64,000 bases of DNA from Hoylesella saccharolytica JCM 17484 (lineage in GTDB: Bacteria > Bacteroidota > Bacteroidia > Bacteroidales > Bacteroidaceae), in assembly GCF_000614205.1 (NCBI RefSeq), contig NZ_BAKN01000002.1, positions 1 to 64,000 of the forward strand, given 5' to 3'. A program made the position numbers and the translations under genes. Of this stretch, positions 9,130 through 17,827 are shown in pieces. Within the stretch, counting starts at the first letter, position 1, and every line of letters starts with the position of its first letter. The notes under the pieces were generated by a model, which had not been told where the DNA came from, made no database searches, and was given only the letters and a program-made list of their open reading frames with translations.

Positions 9130-12100
9130 ATGAGTAACTCTTACATCACTCCCGACGAGCTTTTCAAGCGCGTTGGCGATATATTGTCGCTCTATTCGTC
9201 TGACCCGCACACTGTAAACAGACGATTGCACGATACGTTGGCGTTGGCGTGCGATGGTGCTTTGCGCAACAGCCAACAGGCTTTCGGCAATCTTTTTTCC
9301 AAAGTAAACTTTCTCTGTAAACAACATCGGGTGCCCGTGCGAGATGTGGTGGCCATTCAGCAGATGCGTCGCGACAGCAACCGCAACGCCCTTTTGACCG
9401 CCGATGACTTAGCCTATCACTGCCGGGCGTTATGTCTTTTCATTTCGGCCGTGTACGAAGTACACATTCCTAACACGCTTGTAGGGCGCATTCCCACACA
9501 AAACAGACCTTACGAAAAACGCCCGCACATTGACTATAAATATATTCGGGCGATTGTGCAACGATGGAACGATGCTCTTTTATGGGCAGATGCGGATGGA
9601 TATGAAGCCGAAACACCCCTGCAAATAGACTGCTCGGCACCCCATTTAACCTATCTGCGCACCCTACTATCTGCCGGAATGCAGATAAATTTATTAGATT
9701 GCGCAACACGCGGAAACGTTCTCATCCCCCGATTGGTTATCGTAGAGCCCGACTTTCTGGTGGATATAAGTGCCATTGCCCGCTGTTTCACCGACTACGG
9801 ACACCACCCTTTAACCTACACCGTTCAGCGAATAATGCCCCATGCCAATTCGCAAGCCATTCTTCTGGGTAGTTTTGCCGGGGCAGCACTTGATGATATT
9901 ATCAATAACAAGCACGCTTACAACTGGCAACAAACCTTTACTAACACCTTTAAAGAGCGGATGTTGGAGTTTTGTACCTGTCCCGACCTCAACTCTCGGA
10001 TACCCTTTAAGGAGGCTGCTATCAAGCAAGCGCAAAATATCCAACAAATTGTAAGCCAATTGTTTGAGAGTAAATCGGAAGTCTTTGACCGTTCAAAAGC
10101 CATTCTCGAACCTTCGTTCGTGTGCGAACAGTTGGGCTTACAAGGGCGTGTCGACTTGATGACAACCGACTTCAGGTTGTTGGTTGAACAGAAATCGGGT
10201 ACCAACTACAACATCGAACGCTATCAAACCAACACTTACGGTAGTTTTCAAAAAGAAGAACATTACGTTCAGTTGCTGCTCTACTACGGGGTTTTGCGCC
10301 ATAATTTTCATCTTGGTAATAGCCATGCCGACATCCGTTTGCTCTACTCTAAATATCCTTTGCCCAACGGACTGATTGTGGTGAGCTATCTGCAACAACT
10401 TTTTCACAAAGCCATACAGTTACGCAACGAAATCGTTTCGCAAGATTTCAATATAGCCCAAACAGGTTTTGAGCAGGTTATTGACAAACTTTTGCCCGAA
10501 ACACTGAACGAAGCTGGCCTTGATTCGCCTTTTTACAATAAGTTTATTTATCCTCGAATCAGCGCTGTAACACATCCTTTGCACAACCTTTCGCCACTCG
10601 AACGGGCTTATTTTTGCAGAATGATGACGTTTGTTTACCGCGAACAACAACTGGCCAAGGTAGGTTCTGAGGCGGGAAAAGGCAATAGCAGCGCCGACCT
10701 TTGGCAGATGCCGACTGCCGAAAAACGCGAAACGGGCAACATCTTTACAGGTTTACAGCTCGCAAAAATAGAGGCAAGCAACAGCTATAACGGGTTAGAC
10801 ACGGTTACACTAACCATTCCCGAACAGGAAGACGACTTTCTTCCCAATTTTCGACAAGGAGATATGGTTTATCTTTATGCCTGCGATGCAGACGAGGAAC
10901 CCGATGCAAGAAAGCACATCCTCTTTAAAGGCGTACTGGCAGAATTGACGGTAAAGACGCTGACAGTGCACCTGAACGATGGTCTGCAAAATGCCGATGT
11001 GCTGCAACAAAACAACACTTTTGTTATCGAACATGCCACAAGCGATGTAGGCAGCACCTCTTCCATGCGGGCACTACACCGTTTTGCCACAGCCAACACC
11101 GACCGCCGAGCGCTGCTTCTCTCTCAACGCGAGCCCCGTTGTGATGCTTGTGCCACCCTTTCGCGCAGCTATCATCCCGATTACGACGACATTTTGCTGA
11201 AAATCAAACAGGCAAAAGATTACTTTTTGCTCGTTGGTCCGCCTGGAACAGGCAAGACTTCGATGGCGCTGCGATTTATTGTTGAAGAAGAAAAAAACAA
11301 CATCTTATTACTCTCGTACACCAATCGGGCGGTCGACGAGATATGCAGCATGTTGTGTAAGACCGACATTCCCTTTATAAGAATGGGTAACGAATATAGT
11401 TGCGACGCACGCTTTCGACCCTATCTGTTGAATAAGCTGGCGGATGACAACCCCAAAATGGATGCTATTCGCGAACGTATCATCAATACCCGGATATTCG
11501 TCGGCACCACCTCTACACTGCAATCGCACCCTTACATCTTTGCGTTGAAACATTTTTCGCTGGCGGTTATCGACGAGGCATCGCAGATTTTAGAACCCAA
11601 CATCATCGGTTTGCTATCTTCTTGTTACTCTGGCGAGCAAGCTTCGAAACAACCCATGTCGCCTAAAACAGAGGCGATGCCTGCCATAGACAAGTTTGTT
11701 CTTATTGGCGATTACAAGCAACTGCCTGCCGTTGTGCGGCAAAATGCGACACAGGCAGCAGTTAACGACCCCTTGTTAAACGGTATCGGACTGACCGACT
11801 GCCGCCAATCACTCTTCGAACGCCTTATTCACAGAGAGCAACAACAAGGCAGAACGCATTTCATCGGTATTCTTTCAAAGCAGGGACGTATGCACCCGGA
11901 TGTTGCCGACTTTCCTACCAAAATGTTTTATGCCGAAGAAAAACTCGGCATTGTACCTTGTGAGCATCAGAAAGAAAAATCATTACCCTACCGACTGCCC
12001 TCGCAATGCCCCCTCGACGATCTGCTCAAAGCACATCGCTTCTTGTTTTTCAACTCGCCAACATGCCGCCAACCCAACCTCTCGGACAAGGTTAACACCG

Positions 12101-12531
12101 CCGAAGCACAGTTGGTAGCAGAGCTATTACAGCGTATTCATCGCTTTTACGGACAGCGTTTCGACCCCAATCAAACGGTGGGTGTTATCGTTCCTTACCG
12201 CAACCAGATAGCCATGATACGTCAAGCCATTGCTCAACTCCATTTACCCGAACTCGATACCATCACCATCGACACAGTAGAACGCTATCAAGGCTCGCAG
12301 CGTGATGTAATTATCTACTCGTTTACGGTGCAAAATCGCTATCAACTCGACTTTCTTACCGCCAACAGTTTTGAAGAAAACGGGCGTATTATTGACCGTA
12401 AACTCAATGTAGCACTTACACGTGCACGCTGTCAGATGTTGATAACGGGTCATTCAGAAACTCTGAAACACGACCCTGTTTTCAACTTATTGATAGCCGA
12501 CGCCCAACAAAAGGGCTGCTTTATTTGCTGA
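9130..12531 (+). CDS. Dna2-like PD-(D/E)XK nuclease and superfamily 1 helicase
   Basis: 1133 residues. An N-terminal region with no recognised fold (1-300) is followed by a nuclease segment with GRVDLM and EQKSG: Asp342, Glu353 and Lys355 fit the PD-(D/E)XK core. A middle domain (about 540-660) resembles an OB or barrel insert. The helicase follows: Walker A GPPGTGKT (703-710), Walker B IDEASQ (Asp815/Glu816), GDYKQLPAV, and C-terminal VERYQGSQRDVIIYS and NVALTRAR. This is the layout of Dna2 and Cas4-helicase-type enzymes, which cut and unwind flapped or branched DNA. The ATG at 9130 is chosen over a TTG two codons earlier. It stands alone, 70 bp after the GH92 gene. A repair role or a defence role are both possible. 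Confidence 0.82.
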   Translation: MSNSYITPDELFKRVGDILSLYSSDPHTVNRRLHDTLALACDGALRNSQQAFGNLFSKVNFLCKQHRVPVRDVVAIQQMRRDSNRNALLTADDLAYHCRALCLFISAVYEVHIPNTLVGRIPTQNRPYEKRPHIDYKYIRAIVQRWNDALLWADADGYEAETPLQIDCSAPHLTYLRTLLSAGMQINLLDCATRGNVLIPRLVIVEPDFLVDISAIARCFTDYGHHPLTYTVQRIMPHANSQAILLGSFAGAALDDIINNKHAYNWQQTFTNTFKERMLEFCTCPDLNSRIPFKEAAIKQAQNIQQIVSQLFESKSEVFDRSKAILEPSFVCEQLGLQGRVDLMTTDFRLLVEQKSGTNYNIERYQTNTYGSFQKEEHYVQLLLYYGVLRHNFHLGNSHADIRLLYSKYPLPNGLIVVSYLQQLFHKAIQLRNEIVSQDFNIAQTGFEQVIDKLLPETLNEAGLDSPFYNKFIYPRISAVTHPLHNLSPLERAYFCRMMTFVYREQQLAKVGSEAGKGNSSADLWQMPTAEKRETGNIFTGLQLAKIEASNSYNGLDTVTLTIPEQEDDFLPNFRQGDMVYLYACDADEEPDARKHILFKGVLAELTVKTLTVHLNDGLQNADVLQQNNTFVIEHATSDVGSTSSMRALHRFATANTDRRALLLSQREPRCDACATLSRSYHPDYDDILLKIKQAKDYFLLVGPPGTGKTSMALRFIVEEEKNNILLLSYTNRAVDEICSMLCKTDIPFIRMGNEYSCDARFRPYLLNKLADDNPKMDAIRERIINTRIFVGTTSTLQSHPYIFALKHFSLAVIDEASQILEPNIIGLLSSCYSGEQASKQPMSPKTEAMPAIDKFVLIGDYKQLPAVVRQNATQAAVNDPLLNGIGLTDCRQSLFERLIHREQQQGRTHFIGILSKQGRMHPDVADFPTKMFYAEEKLGIVPCEHQKEKSLPYRLPSQCPLDDLLKAHRFLFFNSPTCRQPNLSDKVNTAEAQLVAELLQRIHRFYGQRFDPNQTVGVIVPYRNQIAMIRQAIAQLHLPELDTITIDTVERYQGSQRDVIIYSFTVQNRYQLDFLTANSFEENGRIIDRKLNVALTRARCQMLITGHSETLKHDPVFNLLIADAQQKGCFIC

Positions 12532-12572
12532 TGTAACCTTCTACTTGCACACTATCTTCCCTACCCCATTTA

Positions 12573-12887
12573 GTTACCATTTGTTACTTATCGCATTGGC
12601 AAGAAATCGGGAATAACCCCACAAGAGTGCTAACGAAATCAGCCAACTTGTTCTTAGTTCGTAAAATCGCAAGGATTTTAAAATTATGTATATTGTTGAT
12701 AATTAGATTTTTGCGTATTTTTAAATAGCTCTTTCTCGTTACTTACCCTTTTGAAACGCTCTAAAACCATATCTTTCGGATTCTAAAAGCATAGGTTTTA
12801 CCCTTCAAAAGATGATGTTTTGCACCCTAAAAGATGATGTTTTAGGCAGTAAAAGCATAGCTTTTGCAAGCTAAAACCTATGCTTTT
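12573..12887 (-). repeat. Repeat element copy 1 (inverted, truncated) with 22-bp phased AT array
   Basis: Reverse-strand, shortened copy of the element also found at 29607-30025 and 59590-60012. It holds the end motif (ACCATTTGTTACTT near 12576), the conserved TTGGCAAGAAATCGGGAA stretch, and the hairpin CGTAAAATC/GATTTTA. It also holds six 15-bp units AAAA-N7-TTTT starting at 12763, 12785, 12807, 12829, 12851 and 12873, exactly 22 bp apart (the first is degenerate). The outer end seen in the other copies is missing. No coding capacity. Confidence 0.8.
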
Positions 12888-12957
12888 ACACAAGTTAGGG
12901 ATAGAAAGTGTTGTATGCTACTTAAAAACAACATTCTCATCTTTTATGATTTAAATC

Positions 12958-13007
12958 TTTGTTAGTTGGAGAAAAAGCATTACTTTTGCAAACATAACAT
13001 CTGTTAT
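12958..13007 (+). promoter_or_regulatory. Promoter and probable autoregulatory operator of the TetR gene
   Basis: TTTG at 12958-12961, a 19-nt spacer, then TACTTTTG at 12981-12988: a near-perfect Bacteroidetes promoter. Six bases on, at the expected transcription start, lies a perfect palindrome ATAACA-TC-TGTTAT (12994-13007). It sits 27 bp before the TetR start. A palindrome covering the start point is the usual arrangement for TetR autorepression. Confidence 0.7.
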
Positions 13008-13033
13008 ATTACAATAGTTATATAATAAAGCTT

Positions 13034-13558
13034 ATGCCGAAATCAACAATAATATCTCAAGGAGTGATTATAGAAACCGCTTTCGAGATGGTAAGACAAG
13101 AAGGCTTCTCGGTGCTATCTGCCCGAAACATTGCCAAAAAGATAGGTTGTTCAACCCAACCCATCTACTGGTGTTATAAAAATATGAACGACCTAAAAGC
13201 CGAAATTTGTAAAAAGGCCCTCCCGTATCTTCAAAACGTCATGCTCGGTTACTCGAAAACAGGTGATCCATTCATGGATTTAGGATTGGGATATGTGCGT
13301 ATGGCGTACACTGAACCTGCCCTATTCAAAGCGTTTTACATGGATAACATTATAAATGTGAAGCTAACTGACATTTTCCCAGAAAGTGAGCGAGTGGTAG
13401 AAATAATGAGAAAGAGTGAGGAATGCCGAAACCTATCTGATGAAGAGCTGAAGAATAGCATTGCTAAAGGTTGGATGTTGGCACATGGTATTGCTTCATT
13501 GGTTGCAGTAGGTATGCTTGTTTACGACGAAGATAAAATTTTAGAGAGATTAAAATAA
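13034..13558 (+). CDS. TetR/AcrR-family transcriptional regulator
   Basis: 174 residues. The N-terminal helix-turn-helix (about 10-60) reads AFEMVRQEGFSVLSARNIAKKIGCSTQPIYWCYKNMNDL, a standard TetR DNA-binding domain. The C-terminal ligand domain is short and resembles the TetR_C 'WHG' class. The ligand is unknown. It has its own promoter and operator and lies about 300 bp upstream of two CPBP proteases and a hydrolase on the same strand, the likely targets besides itself. A+T content is higher than in the flanking genes. Confidence 0.88.
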   Translation: MPKSTIISQGVIIETAFEMVRQEGFSVLSARNIAKKIGCSTQPIYWCYKNMNDLKAEICKKALPYLQNVMLGYSKTGDPFMDLGLGYVRMAYTEPALFKAFYMDNIINVKLTDIFPESERVVEIMRKSEECRNLSDEELKNSIAKGWMLAHGIASLVAVGMLVYDEDKILERLK

Positions 13559-13854
13559 ACCCACCTTAATAAGAAGGAATTTGGCAGAAGTGTTGGTTAG
13601 AAAACAATTCAGATCCTCAATCCGTTGAATATAGATGGTGTATTGCCATCATTCCGACCTGTTTCAAATAAGTAATTTAATATAAATGTATCAGGACCAA
13701 ATGGGAAATGTCCCCCTAAACGTAGGGGTTGGGGTAATGATGTTTTGACTACCGAAAAGGCAAATGCCCTGCTTGTAGTACTTAAAACGGTATCAATAAA
13801 GGCCCGGCAAACAGTGAAATATTCGTATCAGTATAAATTAATGACTTCAAAAAT
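13559..13854. other. Intergenic region between TetR and CPBP genes
   Basis: 296 bp with no convincing reading frame. A C-rich/G-rich inverted stretch, CCCCCTAAACGTAGGGGTTGGGG (13712-13734), could fold weakly. No promoter matching the TAnnTTTG consensus was seen immediately before 13855. Function unknown. Confidence 0.3.
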
Positions 13855-14693
13855 ATGAGAACCAATAAAAGAACGCTTCGGAATGTAGCCATATTTAGCT
13901 TGGTGGTTATCGTTTGCGGATGGGTTGGCGTTGGGTTAGATAAGTTGCTCGGGCAGCCCTCTAACTTGCAATCACTTGGCGCATTGATTTTTATCAGCAC
14001 ACCTATCGTGTGCATGATTTTGCTTCGCCTTTTTGCTGGTGACGGCTGGAAAGACCTTCCTTTGAGACCAAACTTCAAGCAAAATAGCCGTTGGTACTTG
14101 TTTGCCATTGCTGTTTATCCGGTGGTTATCGGCATAACGCTGCTTATTGGCAAGCTATTTGGCTGGGTGGATGTAAGTAAGTTTAGCTTCGCAGCCTACC
14201 TTCCCGTTCTTGGTGCAGCCTTTTTACCCGAGTTTTTCAAAAACATCTTTGAAGAATCGGTTTGGCGAGGCTATCTCACAGTTAAGATGGAGCAACTCAC
14301 TAAAAATGAGTGGGTGGTTTATTTAGTGGTGGCGCTGGTGTGGCAAGCATGGCATCTACCTACTATCTGGTGCTCTTGGATGACGCTTTCTTGGCTACAT
14401 TCTTCCCCTATGGTGAAGCGATGTTTGTTCTAGTAAGTACACTCGTCATCTGTGTTTGGACAATTATGTACACGGAGATATTCTTCCTTTCGCGTTCGCT
14501 TTTGTTAGTGGTGTTGATGCACTCGATGGAAGACGCGCTCAACCCACTAATTTCAGAAGGATTTGCCGTTATTTCGCCCGATAAGACTCTGCTTGTGTCG
14601 CCTAGTTTTGGACTCATCCCGCTACTGCTCTATCTCGGAATAGGCTTGTATTTAAGAAAAATACGCAAAAGTAAAGGGTGTATTCATGCCTAA
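13855..14693 (+). pseudogene. CPBP intramembrane metalloprotease, frameshifted copy
   Basis: Reads as a CPBP (Abi/Rce1-type) multi-pass membrane protein to WQAWHLP, then loses frame at about 14357-14362. The other frame continues with YYLVLLDDAF to the end. The span is 839 nt; the tandem copy at 14835-15674 is 840 nt and aligns along its whole length, showing that one base (a T in CCTTAC) is missing. Motif FEESVWRGYL supplies the EExxxR catalytic pair and WHLP a metal-binding His. CPBP proteins cleave prenylated peptides or act in bacteriocin self-immunity; the substrate here is unknown. Reconstructed length is about 279 residues. Confidence 0.8.
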
Positions 14694-14834
14694 CGAATAA
14701 ATTGTATAAGCCAAAATGTTAGCGACATGAACAAGAACAATGGGATTTAAGAAGATACTTGCCTTGTACACGGCGCAAAGATAACATTCTCGCCACATGT
14801 GGTGGTGGAATAAAACCCTAAGAGATTCAACGAC

Positions 14835-15674
14835 ATGAATGCAAAATCAAATACTTTCAGAAATGTAGCCATATTTAGTTTGGCAGCCATTTCTTGCGGA
14901 TGGATAGGCGTTGGGTTAAACCAATTACTTGGCGAGCCTTCTAATTTAGAGTCACTTGGATCGTTGATTTTTATTGCTACTCCAATCGTTTGTATGCTTT
15001 TGCTTCGTCTTTTGGGTGGCGATGGTTGGAAAGATTTACCTTTAAAACCTCGTTTCAAGCAAAACGCTCGCTGGTATATCTTTGCTATAGTAGTCTATCC
15101 GGTGGTTGTTGGCATAACGCTGTTTGTTGGCAAACTATTAGGTTGGGTAGATGTAAGCAAGTTTAATGTAGCTGCCTTTCTCCCTGTTTTTGCTGCTGCT
15201 TTCTTACCCGGTTTTATCAAAAACATCTTTGAAGAATCAGCTTTTCGAGGCTATCTCACTGTAAAAATGGAACAACTCGCCAAAAACGAATGGGTGATTT
15301 ACTTAGTGGTGGCATTCGTCTGTCAGATATGGCACTTACCATACAACCTCGTATTCTTAGACGATGCTTACCAGACAATGTTCTTCCCTTATAGCAAAGA
15401 GTTGTTTGTTTTGGTGAGCTTTGTGGTTATTGGTGTTTGGACAATCATGTACACGGAGATTTTCTTCCTTTCGCGTTCACTCTTATTAGTAGTGTTGATG
15501 CACTCGATGAAAGACGCTCTTAATCCGCTCATTTCAGAAGGATTTACCGTTATTTCAGTCGATAAGACACTTTTAGTTTCTCCCCTTTTCGGCATTATTC
15601 CAACATTGATATACTTGGCAATAGGCTTATATTTAAGAAGAATACGCAAAAGTAAAGGGCGTATTTATGCATAA
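14835..15674 (+). CDS. CPBP intramembrane metalloprotease
   Basis: 279 residues with about seven hydrophobic segments. CPBP signatures: FEESAFRGYL (Glu-Glu-x3-Arg), WHLPYNLVFLDDAY (His near the active site) and FFLSRSLLLVVLMHSMKDALNP (second His). It is a recent duplicate of the gene at 13855; they are close to identical over several long stretches. Its stop overlaps the start of the next hydrolase gene by one base (TAATG), so the two are translationally coupled. A TetR regulator lies upstream. Likely a membrane protease or immunity-type protein; the substrate cannot be told from sequence. Confidence 0.88.
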   Translation: MNAKSNTFRNVAIFSLAAISCGWIGVGLNQLLGEPSNLESLGSLIFIATPIVCMLLLRLLGGDGWKDLPLKPRFKQNARWYIFAIVVYPVVVGITLFVGKLLGWVDVSKFNVAAFLPVFAAAFLPGFIKNIFEESAFRGYLTVKMEQLAKNEWVIYLVVAFVCQIWHLPYNLVFLDDAYQTMFFPYSKELFVLVSFVVIGVWTIMYTEIFFLSRSLLLVVLMHSMKDALNPLISEGFTVISVDKTLLVSPLFGIIPTLIYLAIGLYLRRIRKSKGRIYA

Positions 15675-16690
15675 TGAATAAATTTAACAAACCAAATATT
15701 AGCAATATGAATAAAAACAATGAAATGCCAGTAAATGCTGGCTGCTGGGATAAGATCTTCCCACAAAGCAATAAAGTTGAATATAAAAAGGTATCGTTCA
15801 AAAATCGCTATGGCATCAGCCTTGTTGGGGATTTGTATTTCCCGAAAAACAGCGAAAATAAGAAGCTCGCAGCCCTTGCCGTTTGCGGTGGGTTTGGAGC
15901 CGTAAAAGAACAAGCTTCGGGCTTTTACGCACAAACGATGGCCGAAAGAGGCTTCGTTACTTTGGCTTTTGATCCCTCTTATACGGGCGAAAGCGGTGGT
16001 GAACCCCGTAATGTAGCATCACCCGACATCAATACCGAAGACTTTTCGGCTGCTGTGGATTGCTTAGGGCTTCAACCTTTTGTGGATAGAGAGAGGATAG
16101 GCGTTATCGGAATCTGCGGTTGGGGTGGTTTTGCGCTTAACGCTACGGCAATAGACACGCGTATAAAAGCTGTTGTTACGATGGTAATGTATGATATGGC
16201 GCGTGTATTTAGCAAAGGATATTTTGATGCCAACACACCCGAGATGCGGCTGGAAATGAAGCGTTCGCTTAATGCTATTCGTTGGACGGATGCAGAAAAA
16301 GGAACCCCTACGCCAGGTTATGCGATGCCAGATACCCCTTCCGATAAGGTTCCTCAGTTCTTAAATGATTATATTGAGTTTTATAAAACACCACGAGGCT
16401 TCCACGAACGGTCGATTTCCAATCAGGTTTGGACAGCTACCACGCTGCTTTCATTCCTTAATTTCCCGATTCTGACGTACGCCAATGAAATCAATGTACC
16501 AACACTCATCGTTGCTGGGGAAAACGCCCATTCGCGATATATGAGTGAAGACGCCTACAAATGCATAGGGACAGACAACAAGGAGCTATTCATCGTACCC
16601 AATGCTAAACATGTCGACTTCTACGATAACCAGAATGGAGTTGTTCCGTTTGATAAGCTAGAGAACTTTTTTAAGATGAATCTTCAATAA
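15674..16690 (+). CDS. Alpha/beta hydrolase of dienelactone-hydrolase type with a Cys nucleophile
   Basis: 338 residues. Alpha/beta fold with LAVCGGFGAVKEQ (oxyanion loop), AFDPSYTGESGG and nucleophile elbow GICGWGG, where the usual Ser is Cys148. His313 in NAKHVDFY and an acidic residue in VAGENAHS complete a probable Cys-Asp/Glu-His set. Cysteine nucleophiles are known in dienelactone hydrolase relatives; the substrate is unknown. There is no signal peptide. The start overlaps the CPBP stop; an alternative ATG lies 11 codons in (15707). Probably the last gene of the TetR-CPBP-CPBP-hydrolase unit. Confidence 0.85.
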   Translation: MNKFNKPNISNMNKNNEMPVNAGCWDKIFPQSNKVEYKKVSFKNRYGISLVGDLYFPKNSENKKLAALAVCGGFGAVKEQASGFYAQTMAERGFVTLAFDPSYTGESGGEPRNVASPDINTEDFSAAVDCLGLQPFVDRERIGVIGICGWGGFALNATAIDTRIKAVVTMVMYDMARVFSKGYFDANTPEMRLEMKRSLNAIRWTDAEKGTPTPGYAMPDTPSDKVPQFLNDYIEFYKTPRGFHERSISNQVWTATTLLSFLNFPILTYANEINVPTLIVAGENAHSRYMSEDAYKCIGTDNKELFIVPNAKHVDFYDNQNGVVPFDKLENFFKMNLQ

Positions 16691-16894
16691 AACTAAGTTA
16701 TAAGAAACGCAATCCTAAAACTCATTTATCAAAATGATAATAACTTAAAATAAAGGAAGAAACCTTAGTTCAAGCAATCTTTCATCATTATTATCTCATC
16801 ATTATCCAATAAATACACAATCCCACATTCTCCAATGAGGTGCAAATATTTTATATTTCGGCTGCAAAATAAATGAATGGAGGCCTAAATTTGC

Positions 16895-16902
16895 TATATT
16901 TG
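16895..16902 (+). promoter_or_regulatory. -7 element with almost no leader
   Basis: TATATTTG ends only 7 nt before the ATG at 16910, so the transcript would start at or next to the start codon. No TTTG at the standard -33 distance. Confidence 0.45.
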
Positions 16903-16909
16903 CACCGTC

Positions 16910-17827
16910 ATGAGGGGAACAATCGTGGTAGTGTTAGCATTAGTTGCAATGGTGAGTTGTCAACCCGGAAGCGACCGAAAACGGGTGCACGCGGCTTATT
17001 ATTGGAGCACAGTATTCGCAACCGACAGTATAAAAGCACATTTTTATCGCACACAACAGATACGCAAACTGTATGTACGCTATTTTGATGTGGTGAAAAA
17101 CAAAGGCGGAGAGGCTGTACCCAACGCTACGATAACGTTTCAAACGGTGCCACCAAAAGGTGTAGAGGTGGTACCCACAGTGTTTATTACCAACGATTGC
17201 ATGCAAAGCACACCCTCATGGACAGAAAAACTGTTACGCCGTATTCTGCAAATGAACAAGACCAACGGTATTACAGGAGTGCGCGAGATACAGATTGACT
17301 GTGACTGGACACCCCGAACACAAGCTGTATATTTTTCGTTTTTACAACAATTGCGCCGTTTAGCCGCACAAAAGCACATCACGCTGTCGGCTACTATTCG
17401 TCTTCACCAACTTGCACAAGCTGTTCCACCCATCGAAAAAGGCACATTGATGCTCTATAACACAGGTGATTTTAGGGACATTCAGTGCGAAAAGCCCATT
17501 TTAGACAACAAAGATGTAAAGCCTTACCTACGATTTCTAAAGCGATATGCGCTACCGATGAATGCCGCTTACCCCATTTTTCGCTGGCAGTTGTTATTTC
17601 GCAAGGGTAACTTTGTTGGTATTATTCATGGTAAAGACGAATATCCCATACTGCCTACAGATACCGTTGTGATGCGCAAAGTTACTCTTACCGACTTACA
17701 GGAGGTACAACACAGCATTGAAAATGTGCGGCCCGAGTTGCACAACGAAATTATTTTGTTTGACGCAAACACCCATAACATCACTCAATATTTACCCGCT
17801 GAATATGAAAAAATGTATCATCCTTAA
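16910..17827 (+). CDS. Unrecognised lipoprotein, possible TIM-barrel fold
   Basis: 305 residues. Lipoprotein signal with the lipobox ending at Cys17 (AMVSC). Family not recognised with certainty. Segments AAYYWSTVFATDS, IRKLYVRYFDVV, EIQIDCDWTPRT and LMLYNTGDF look like successive strands of a glycoside-hydrolase-like barrel (QIDCDW resembles a strand carrying active-site acids); this resembles DUF3142-type proteins, but weakly. The next gene, a large TPR-like protein, starts inside its last 23 nt, so the two are coupled and probably work together in the envelope. No enzymatic function is claimed. Confidence 0.6.
   Translation: MRGTIVVVLALVAMVSCQPGSDRKRVHAAYYWSTVFATDSIKAHFYRTQQIRKLYVRYFDVVKNKGGEAVPNATITFQTVPPKGVEVVPTVFITNDCMQSTPSWTEKLLRRILQMNKTNGITGVREIQIDCDWTPRTQAVYFSFLQQLRRLAAQKHITLSATIRLHQLAQAVPPIEKGTLMLYNTGDFRDIQCEKPILDNKDVKPYLRFLKRYALPMNAAYPIFRWQLLFRKGNFVGIIHGKDEYPILPTDTVVMRKVTLTDLQEVQHSIENVRPELHNEIILFDANTHNITQYLPAEYEKMYHP

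Noticed and set aside
12763..12887. CRISPR array
   Set aside because: Units are 15 bp with 7-bp spacers, the unit cores vary and invert, and no cas genes are present.
13855..15674. Composite transposon or insertion sequence suggested by the direct repeat
   Set aside because: The direct repeat is two whole coding genes with no terminal inverted repeats and no transposase; tandem duplication is simpler.
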